Shown here piece after piece: positions 1 to 5,876 of a stretch of 8,389 nt of DNA; positions within the stretch are counted from its first letter, which is position 1, and every line of letters begins with the position of its first letter. The notes under the pieces were generated by a model. The model searched no databases. It had not been told where the DNA came from and was given only the letters and a program-made list of their open reading frames with translations. Location: contig DCVC01000187.1 of assembly GCA_002328625.1 (NCBI GenBank), positions 1 through 8,389 on the forward strand. Direction: 5' to 3'. This stretch comes from Bacteroidales bacterium UBA2198 (GTDB lineage Bacteria > Bacteroidota > Bacteroidia > Bacteroidales > VadinHA17). A program made the translations under genes and the position numbers.

Positions 1-1221
1 GCTGTAAAATTAAGCGATATTCCAGGAATAATAGGAAACAACAGGAATTATCTCAATTACGTGATATCTGACACAGTTCTTTATATATTTATTGTAAACC
101 GCAAGCATCAGCAGTTACTGTCACTTTCAATAGATTCAGCATTCTTTGGCAACATAAGAGATTTCAGGAACCTCTTATCCATGCCCTCGCCGGTGAATAA
201 CGCGAGAAGTGAATACCTGATGTATCAAAAACTGGGGTACAACCTTTATAAGTATCTTATAGAACCCGCGAGGAAATACTTTATCTCTGACCAGATTCTT
301 ATCTCACCGGACAATATCCTGTCTTATATACCCTTTGAAACTCTGCCTGTTAGATTATCCGAAGGAGAAGAAATAAAGTATTCAGAGCTGAAGTATCTTA
401 TGCGCGATTTTAACTTATCATACACATACTCAGTGACCTTTCTGGCTGAACTCACAAGGAAGAATTACAGTTTTAAAAACAGACTGATAGCCTTTGCTCC
501 TGTTTATGCGGGAAGAATTAATGTGGATTCATTGCTCAACACGAGGCAGGGTAACCAGAACAACCTCCATGATCTTCCTTATGCACGACAGGAAGCTGAA
601 TTTGTTGCCGGTCTGTCAGGCGGTACATTATATATAAACAACGAAGCAAGAGAATCTGTATTTAAATCTGAATCGGGAAAGTATGATATTATCCACCTTG
701 CAATGCATACTGTTTTAAACGACCGTTTTCCTATGCATTCAAAGATGATTTTTTATCTGGGTAACGATTCCATTGATGATGACCTGTTAAATACATATGA
801 AATATATGGTATCCCTCTGAAGGCAAAAATGGTAGTATTAAGCTCCTGTAACACAGGAAGAGGATTTTTGCATTCAGGAGAAGGTATTTTAAGCCTTGCC
901 AGAGGCTTTATTTACTCCGGGAGCCAATCTGTATTAATGTCAATGTGGGAGATAGAAGACAGATCAGGTACGGAAATAGTCAGGAAGTTCTACCAGAACC
1001 TTAAAAAAGGGAATAAAAAAAGTGACGCATTAAGAAAAGCCAGACTGGATTATCTTAAAAAAGCCGATCAGTTAAAATCACATCCTTATTTCTGGTCATC
1101 TCTTGTTGTTTACGGAAACAACACTCCCTTATATTATTCAAGGCTGTCTTATATCATCATTATTGCAGTTATCCTGTTTGTATCTTCAGGAATCTTCTGC
1201 TATTCACGAAGACCAAAATAA
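1..1221 (+). CDS. CHAT-domain (caspase-like) protein with C-terminal membrane anchor, 5' partial
   Basis: The frame is open from base 1, so the gene begins upstream; the GTG at 61 is an internal valine codon, not a start. Some 406 codons are visible. The CHAT fold (caspase/separase-like cysteine peptidase) is shown by a strand ending in DIIHLAMHT, with the likely catalytic His at 706-708, and by VVLSSCNTG, with the likely nucleophile Cys at 847-849, followed by the typical GEGILSLARGF and SVLMSMWEIED blocks. A hydrophobic segment (about 1150-1200) followed by SRRPK looks like a C-terminal transmembrane anchor with a short basic tail. Family members usually carry N-terminal TPR repeats; these would lie outside the window, so TPR content is inferred. 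The His-Cys pair suggests an active protease, but the substrate is unknown. The gene overlaps the convergent sigma factor gene by 22 bp. Confidence 0.88.
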   Translation, partial: AVKLSDIPGIIGNNRNYLNYVISDTVLYIFIVNRKHQQLLSLSIDSAFFGNIRDFRNLLSMPSPVNNARSEYLMYQKLGYNLYKYLIEPARKYFISDQILISPDNILSYIPFETLPVRLSEGEEIKYSELKYLMRDFNLSYTYSVTFLAELTRKNYSFKNRLIAFAPVYAGRINVDSLLNTRQGNQNNLHDLPYARQEAEFVAGLSGGTLYINNEARESVFKSESGKYDIIHLAMHTVLNDRFPMHSKMIFYLGNDSIDDDLLNTYEIYGIPLKAKMVVLSSCNTGRGFLHSGEGILSLARGFIYSGSQSVLMSMWEIEDRSGTEIVRKFYQNLKKGNKKSDALRKARLDYLKKADQLKSHPYFWSSLVVYGNNTPLYYSRLSYIIIIAVILFVSSGIFCYSRRPK

Positions 1222-1781
1222 GCCCTGTATTCAGGATCCTCCTTTAAAAGTACCATGAGTGCTTCCTTGCTGAGATATTTTTTTCTTCTGGCATAGGTTT
1301 CATTCTTGAGGTTCATTTTAACGGCAATCTCCTCGTATGAACAACCTTCTGAAAATAAAGTAAGAATGGTCTGAGCATCAGGTTTGAGCTTTTGGAATGC
1401 CCTTACAATAAGCCTCTCAAGTATTGGGACGTCAAGATCTTCTATTTCACTATTGTCAGCAAAATCGGCATTAATCTGAATATTCCTTTTTTTCAATCTG
1501 AGCTGGGTACTCCAGATGTTCCTGGCTATACCGAAAAAATACCCCTTAAGATCAGAAGTCAACGTAAGTACATTTTCTGATATCTGGCGGTACAAGGTTA
1601 TAACAGACTCCTGAAATACATCAGAGACATCAGCTTCTGAGCCGCTGTTCTTAAGTACATGATTTCTAACTGTGGGCAGATAATGGTCGTACAACCAGTT
1701 TAGAGTTTTGTCATCCTGCTGACGAATTCCCTCAATAATGCTTGTATCTGAAAATTTACGGAACAAACTCCAATGATTCAC
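1200..1781 (-). CDS. ECF-type RNA polymerase sigma-70 family factor
   Basis: A 193-residue protein of ECF size, with only regions 2 and 4. Region 2 spans about residues 15-100: DVSDVFQESVITLY matches the core-binding 2.1-2.2 segment and DLKGYFFGIARNIW the -10-contacting 2.3-2.4 helices. A short acidic linker (about 105-118) leads to region 4 (about 122-180), where LKPDAQTILTLF and CSYEEIAVKMNLKNETYARR form the helix-turn-helix that reads the -35 region. The start is a GTG at 1781; the frame stays open for about 75 bases further upstream but holds no ATG, GTG or TTG there, and no Shine-Dalgarno sequence is visible. No FecR-like or other anti-sigma gene lies beside it, and no TonB/SusC-type receptor either, so this is not the usual Bacteroidota FecIR arrangement. 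Its tail overlaps the CHAT gene. Family assignment is firm; regulon and signal are unknown. Confidence 0.88.
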   Translation of the reverse strand: MNHWSLFRKFSDTSIIEGIRQQDDKTLNWLYDHYLPTVRNHVLKNSGSEADVSDVFQESVITLYRQISENVLTLTSDLKGYFFGIARNIWSTQLRLKKRNIQINADFADNSEIEDLDVPILERLIVRAFQKLKPDAQTILTLFSEGCSYEEIAVKMNLKNETYARRKKYLSKEALMVLLKEDPEYRAYFGLRE

Positions 1782-1925
1782 TGATGAATTGACAAATATA
1801 GCATTTACTTGCCTGATAAATGTCGATTTATTATCAATGGTGCTTATTTTAAATTAATCATTAGGATTTTCTATTAAAAATATGGATATCTTTACTTGTC
1901 ATAATTGTCTTATATACAAGTTAAG
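1782..1925. promoter_or_regulatory. Divergent intergenic region between sigma gene and export operon
   Basis: This very AT-rich 144 bp gap must hold the start signals of both divergent units. On the - strand, TATATTTG (complement of 1793-1800) fits the Bacteroidota -7 consensus TAnnTTTG, but no TTTG is found 19-21 bases upstream. It sits only 11 bases before the GTG of the sigma gene, so a transcript from it would be nearly leaderless. On the + strand the best -7-like word is TATCTTTA (1887-1894, one mismatch), again without a good -33 partner. The weak -33 matches could mean activator- or ECF-dependent promoters, or simply that the words are chance hits in AT-rich DNA. Confidence 0.35.
1816..1831. 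repeat. Perfect 6-bp inverted repeat, possible operator
   Basis: ATAAAT, a 4-base spacer GTCG, then ATTTAT form a perfect palindrome. It lies where the -33 contact of the sigma gene's candidate promoter would fall, a plausible site for a regulator. In AT-rich DNA a palindrome of this size can easily arise by chance. Confidence 0.25.
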
Positions 1926-4112
1926 ATGTCTTTCCCTTTTGTAAAACAACCTGACGCAATGGATTGCGGGCCGGCATGCCTTAAGATGATTGCAGGTTAT
2001 TACAAAAAGAACTTTTCTCTTGATTTTCTCAGAAAAAAGTGTTATATTATCAAAGATGGCGTCTCATTTCTTGGCCTTTCCGAGGCAGCTGATTCAATTG
2101 GATTCAGAACTCTCGGTGTTAAAATACCATATGATATGCTTAGGGATAAGGTCCCTTTACCATGCATCCTGCATTGGCGGCAAAAACATTTTGTTGTAGT
2201 AATTAAAATCAGGAACGATAAAATCTGGGTGGCTGATCCAGCTATTGGTATTATCAAATACACCCGCTCCGAACTTGAAAAAAACTGGACTTCAACTACA
2301 GTAGATGAAAAAAAAGCAGGTCTTGCCCTTATTATTGAACCCACGCCAGGCCTTTCTGAGATCGAAACTGATAGTGAAAAACCAAAAGGATTCGGATTCC
2401 TTTTCAAATATTTCCGTTTTTATAAAAAGTATTTACTACAACTGATTCTTGGTCTGCTGCTCGGGAGCTGCATTCAGTTGGTAATTCCTTTCCTTACTCA
2501 ATCAATAATAGATATCGGATTAAATAACAATGATTTAGGTTTCATCTACCTAATCCTGTTTGCTCAGTTGGCCCTGGTTTTAGGCAGGATGTCGGTTGAG
2601 TTTATCAGGGGATGGCTTCTGCTTCACATCGGGGCCAGAGTGAACGTTGCCATTATATCAGGATTTTTACAGAAATTAATGTCTTTACCTATTGCCTTCT
2701 TTGACACAAAACTTACAGGAGATATACTTCAGAGAATTGAAGACAATAACCGGATCGAGGAGTTTCTTACATCAGCAAGCCTTAGTATAATCTTTTCCTT
2801 CTTTAACCTGGTAATCTTCGGAATTGTACTGGCGATCTATAGCACTAAGATCCTGACAATCTTTCTTCTTGGGTCGGCATTATATCTGCTATGGGTATCC
2901 CTGTTCTTAAGATCAAGAGCTCAGATTGATCACCAGCGCTTCAAGGAGATGTCGGCTTCCAGCTCAAAGATCATAAATATAATTAACGGAATGCAGGAGA
3001 TTAAGCTGACCCAGAGTGAACTCAGTATGCGCTGGAATTGGGAAAATCATCAGGCAACACTTTTTGGGCTGAAGATCAGAGGCCTTGGCCTGATACAATA
3101 TCAGTCGGCGGGAGCAACCTTTATTAATGAGGTGACCAATATACTGATCACAATAGTTGCAGCAACTGCTGTACTCAAGGGAAGCATGACACTTGGAATG
3201 ATGCTTGCTGTCCAGTTCATAATAGGACAACTTAATGTTCCTGTCAGTCAGATTATCGGATTTTTAAGGCTTTCGCAGGATGCCAGGATAAGCCTTGATC
3301 GTCTTGCTGAGGTCCATAACATGGAGGACGAGGAAATTGAATCAGAGCTGAAAGTAAGCCACCTGCCAGATAAGAAAGATATTCAGATAAAGAACCTATC
3401 CTACCAGTATGAAGGACCTCGTTCCCCGTTCGCTCTTAAGAATATCAACCTTTTCATTGAAGAGAATAGAACTACTGCAATTGTGGGTGTCAGCGGAAGC
3501 GGTAAAACAACTCTGCTTAAAATGATGCTTGGCTTTTATCAGCCGGTAAATGGAGAGATAATCATTGGAGATATAAAACTCTCAAACCTTAGCCTTAAAG
3601 TATGGCGCGAAAAGGTTGGTGCTGTTATGCAGGACGGGTTTCTGTTTCCCGATACAATTGCGCGCAATATAGCTCCCGGTGAAGAGGAAATTGATGAGAG
3701 CAGGCTCATCAGGGCAGCTGAATTAGCCAATATTAAAGAATATGTGGATTCACTGCCACTGGGCTATAACACAAAAACCGGAGCCAATGGACACGGGCTG
3801 AGTGAAGGACAGAAACAACGGCTTCTGATTGCAAGGGTGATATATAAAAATCCGGAGATATTAATTTTCGACGAAGCAACAAACTCCCTTGATGCGAATA
3901 ATGAGAAAGTAATAGTGGAGAACCTGTCCGGATTTTTCAGGGGGAAAACCGTTGTTTTAGTCGCACACCGGCTAAGTTCTGTCAGAAATGCGGACAAAAT
4001 TGTTGTACTTGACGGAGGAATGATAGTGGAAACAGGGAACCATGAATCACTGATTGAAAAACATGGATTCTATTTCAACCTCATTAAAAACCAGCTGGAA
4101 CTTGGCAATTAA
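1926..4112 (+). CDS. Peptidase C39-containing ABC transporter (bacteriocin/peptide exporter type)
   Basis: A 728-residue inner-membrane protein of the PCAT class, which cleaves a leader (usually double-glycine) from a peptide and exports the remainder using ATP. The N-terminal C39 peptidase (1-140) has its triad: Cys14 in QPDAMDCGPAC with Gln8 as likely oxyanion residue, His88 in KHFVVV and Asp104 in ADPAIG. The ABC membrane domain (about 160-440) shows several hydrophobic helices. The nucleotide-binding domain has Walker A GVSGSGKTT (521-529), Q-loop Gln569, signature LSEGQ (625-629, Glu for the usual second-position Gly), Walker B ILIFDE (645-650) with catalytic Glu650, and switch His681. 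All active residues are present. The ATG at 1926 is preferred over the upstream TTG at 1905 because family members begin about this far before the Cys motif; no Shine-Dalgarno is evident. It is followed after 8 bp by the HlyD gene. Substrate unknown. Confidence 0.93.
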   Translation: MSFPFVKQPDAMDCGPACLKMIAGYYKKNFSLDFLRKKCYIIKDGVSFLGLSEAADSIGFRTLGVKIPYDMLRDKVPLPCILHWRQKHFVVVIKIRNDKIWVADPAIGIIKYTRSELEKNWTSTTVDEKKAGLALIIEPTPGLSEIETDSEKPKGFGFLFKYFRFYKKYLLQLILGLLLGSCIQLVIPFLTQSIIDIGLNNNDLGFIYLILFAQLALVLGRMSVEFIRGWLLLHIGARVNVAIISGFLQKLMSLPIAFFDTKLTGDILQRIEDNNRIEEFLTSASLSIIFSFFNLVIFGIVLAIYSTKILTIFLLGSALYLLWVSLFLRSRAQIDHQRFKEMSASSSKIINIINGMQEIKLTQSELSMRWNWENHQATLFGLKIRGLGLIQYQSAGATFINEVTNILITIVAATAVLKGSMTLGMMLAVQFIIGQLNVPVSQIIGFLRLSQDARISLDRLAEVHNMEDEEIESELKVSHLPDKKDIQIKNLSYQYEGPRSPFALKNINLFIEENRTTAIVGVSGSGKTTLLKMMLGFYQPVNGEIIIGDIKLSNLSLKVWREKVGAVMQDGFLFPDTIARNIAPGEEEIDESRLIRAAELANIKEYVDSLPLGYNTKTGANGHGLSEGQKQRLLIARVIYKNPEILIFDEATNSLDANNEKVIVENLSGFFRGKTVVLVAHRLSSVRNADKIVVLDGGMIVETGNHESLIEKHGFYFNLIKNQLELGN

Positions 4113-4120
4113 GAGATAAA

Positions 4121-5410
4121 ATGGAGGAACATAACCAGGAAATAAGATTCTCGGAACCGGTTAAGGAAATAATGGGCAATCCCCCACGAAAGATCCTGAG
4201 ATGGGGTACCACCATTATTTTTCTGGTTTTTGTTCTTTTTTTTATTTTTTCATGGTTGTTCAGATATCCTGACAGGATACCTGCACAGGTTGAAATCACT
4301 ACAATTAATCCACCGGTCACACTGGTCACAAAAATAACAGGCCGTATTAAAAATCTGCTGGTCAGGGAGAAAGATGAGGTTGAAGCAGGGCAGCTTCTTG
4401 CTGTTATGGAAACAGCTGCATCCATAGGTGATATCAAGAACCTTAAACAGATAATTGATACGATCATTAAACCAGATTTATTGCTGAAGGAAAACCTGCC
4501 TGATTTTTTCGAATTGGGTGAATTGCAGGGTTACTGGGGATCTTTTATTAAAAGCCTCTCTGATTTCAGTAATTATGTATTGAATGATTTTTACGGAAGC
4601 AAGATAAATTCAGTAACTGATGAGATTGATAACCTGCTGGTTTATATAGGCAGGGTAAAAGTAAAGGAAAAGCTGTTTTCAGAGAATCGTCTGCTCGAAG
4701 TAAAAAAATACAAAAGAGATTCACTGTTGCATCAAAGCGGAGTATTTTCTGAAAGTGAGCTTGAAATATCTCGCCAGGCACTTATCAGGCTCAATATTGA
4801 ACTTCAGCAGGTCAGGCTCGATCATGCAGCAAAATCAATTGAACTTGCCGAGAAAAGACAGCTTCTTCAGGATTACCGGATAAAAAGGATAGAGGAAAGG
4901 GAAAAGCTGTTATCGGTGCTTAATGAGTCCTTTCTGAATCTGAAAGCGCAGATCAGGATTTGGGAGAACACCTACCTGCTTATCTCTCCGGTTGGAGGGA
5001 GAGTCACATTTACGAAATTCTGGAGCGAAAACCAGTCAGTCGTTAAAGATGAACCGGTGCTGAGTATTGTTCCTTTCGAAACAGGAGATTATATCGGAAG
5101 GATAAACCTTAAAATGCATCGCTCAGGGAAAGTAAAAACAGGACAGACTGTGAATATTAAACTCAGCAGTTATCCCTACCTGGAATATGGTATGGTAAGA
5201 GGAGTTGTTACTTCAAAATCGCTTGTGCCATCAGGCGATGCTTACATAATCGAAATAGGACTTCCTTCAGGCCTCACAACCCTGTATGACAGAAAGTTGG
5301 AATTTACCCAGAATATGCAGGGTATAGCGGAAATTATAACCGATGATCTAAGGCTTCTGCAGAAAATCATAAATCCATTCCGGTATCTGATCACAAAAAA
5401 CAAGAGGTAA
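4121..5410 (+). CDS. HlyD-family membrane fusion protein (periplasmic adaptor)
   Basis: A 429-residue adaptor that would join the ABC transporter to an outer-membrane channel. A short cytoplasmic N-terminus (1-28) is followed by one transmembrane helix (about 29-47). Next come the first half of the lipoyl/barrel-sandwich domain (TGRIKNLLVREKDEVEAGQLLAVME, about 73-97), a long charged helical hairpin rich in Leu, Glu and Lys (about 160-280), and the second lipoyl half starting at LISPVGGRVTF (287-297). A beta-barrel region (about 320-410) completes it, with GQTVNIKLSSYPY typical of the family. Length and order are complete. The ATG lies 8 bp after the transporter stop, so the two genes form an operon and should be translated together. 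No TolC-like partner is encoded in the window; a generic one elsewhere probably serves. Confidence 0.92.
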   Translation: MEEHNQEIRFSEPVKEIMGNPPRKILRWGTTIIFLVFVLFFIFSWLFRYPDRIPAQVEITTINPPVTLVTKITGRIKNLLVREKDEVEAGQLLAVMETAASIGDIKNLKQIIDTIIKPDLLLKENLPDFFELGELQGYWGSFIKSLSDFSNYVLNDFYGSKINSVTDEIDNLLVYIGRVKVKEKLFSENRLLEVKKYKRDSLLHQSGVFSESELEISRQALIRLNIELQQVRLDHAAKSIELAEKRQLLQDYRIKRIEEREKLLSVLNESFLNLKAQIRIWENTYLLISPVGGRVTFTKFWSENQSVVKDEPVLSIVPFETGDYIGRINLKMHRSGKVKTGQTVNIKLSSYPYLEYGMVRGVVTSKSLVPSGDAYIIEIGLPSGLTTLYDRKLEFTQNMQGIAEIITDDLRLLQKIINPFRYLITKNKR

Positions 5411-5411
5411 A

Positions 5412-5600
5412 TTACTCCTGTTTTTTTGAATAAGGCTCATAATCATCATCTCCTGGTGAGGTTATTGATTTTCTGCTGAAAAGTCCAACACCGGGTTTCT
5501 CATTAGTCTTATCTTGCCCTTTTTTAATATACTTCTTGTAAAGACTTATACCTGCAAGAGCAATAAGCGAAGAGACCAGTATGATTTCGGTAGTTCTCAT
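5412..5600 (-). CDS. Small single-pass membrane protein, function unknown
   Basis: A 62-residue protein that I do not recognise. Residues about 4-20 (TEIILVSSLIALAGISL) form one hydrophobic helix, followed at once by YKKYIKKGQDK, a basic stretch that by the positive-inside rule would keep the C-terminus in the cytoplasm. The tail turns acidic and tyrosine-rich (DDDYEPY) and ends in KKQE. The frame extends upstream to an ATG at 5705 (97 residues), but that added part is basic, low in hydrophobic order and looks like read-through of noncoding DNA, so the ATG at 5600 is preferred. A -7-like word TATATTTA (complement of 5649-5656) lies about 50 bases upstream. The stop is one base from the HlyD stop, leaving no room for a terminator. 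It is divergent from the DUF349 gene. Coding status is likely, not certain. Confidence 0.55.
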   Translation of the reverse strand: MRTTEIILVSSLIALAGISLYKKYIKKGQDKTNEKPGVGLFSRKSITSPGDDDYEPYSKKQE

Positions 5601-5773
5601 ATAGTTTGTCTTTAATCTCCTGCCGATTCCTTTGTAATCAGGATCATGTAAATATATAATTATTCTGCTACAGATAGACCTGCTTCTGAAAAAAGAGAAC
5701 TGCATTTATAGTTTGCTTCATTGTCCCTAAATCGCTTAATAATTGATTATCATTTTTATTTAAGGTGTAAAAC

Positions 5774-5805
5774 TTTGAGTTTTAATAAATATTTCGATAT
5801 TTTCG
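5774..5805 (+). promoter_or_regulatory. Bacteroidota-type promoter for the DUF349 gene
   Basis: TTTG (5774-5777), a 20-base spacer, then TATTTTCG (5798-5805) match the -33/-7 consensus TTTG-N19-21-TAnnTTTG with one mismatch. Transcription would start near 5810, giving a leader of about 65 bases. This is the best promoter match I found in the window. Confidence 0.45.
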
Positions 5806-5815
5806 TACTCTGAAA

Positions 5816-5849
5816 ATTCCGTCGCATGCTATTAGGCTGGGCCCGGAAT
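5816..5849 (+). promoter_or_regulatory. Possible leader hairpin before the DUF349 gene
   Basis: ATTCCG (5816-5821) can pair with CGGAAT (5844-5849), and directly inside, GGC (5835-5837) can pair with GCC (5841-5843) around a TGG loop, leaving a 13-base bulge on the 5' arm. It lies in the predicted 5' leader. No poly-T run follows, so it is not a terminator. No riboswitch or leader family is recognised. Confidence 0.25.
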
Positions 5850-5863
5850 ATGATCTGAGAAAT

Positions 5864-5870
5864 AAAAGGA
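5864..5870 (+). promoter_or_regulatory. Ribosome binding site of the DUF349 gene
   Basis: AAAAGGA lies 6 bases before the ATG at 5877. This decides the start in favour of that ATG over the in-frame TTG at 5871, which would sit directly on the site. It is the clearest Shine-Dalgarno-like sequence in the window. Confidence 0.55.
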
Positions 5871-5876
5871 TTGAAT

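Noticed and set aside
61..63. GTG as start of the CHAT gene
   Set aside because: The same frame is open back to base 1 with plausible protein sequence, and CHAT proteins are usually longer with N-terminal repeats; the gene is cut by the window edge.
1905..1925. Seven-residue upstream extension of the ABC transporter from TTG
   Set aside because: The ATG at 1926 gives the usual family N-terminus (MSFPFVKQ before the catalytic Cys motif) and is the stronger start codon.
2042..2407. Antisense open frame inside the ABC transporter gene
   Set aside because: It lies wholly opposite a well-supported coding region, has no family features, and is expected as a shadow frame.
4229..4251. T-rich run resembling a terminator tail
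   Set aside because: It encodes the transmembrane helix of the HlyD protein and has no preceding GC-rich stem.
5601..5705. N-terminal 35-residue extension of the small membrane protein
   Set aside because: It is basic and irregular, precedes a normal-looking signal-anchor start at 5600, and overlaps the candidate promoter word.
5871..5876. TTG start of the DUF349 gene
   Set aside because: It would abut the AAAAGGA ribosome binding site with no spacing; the ATG six bases downstream is properly spaced.
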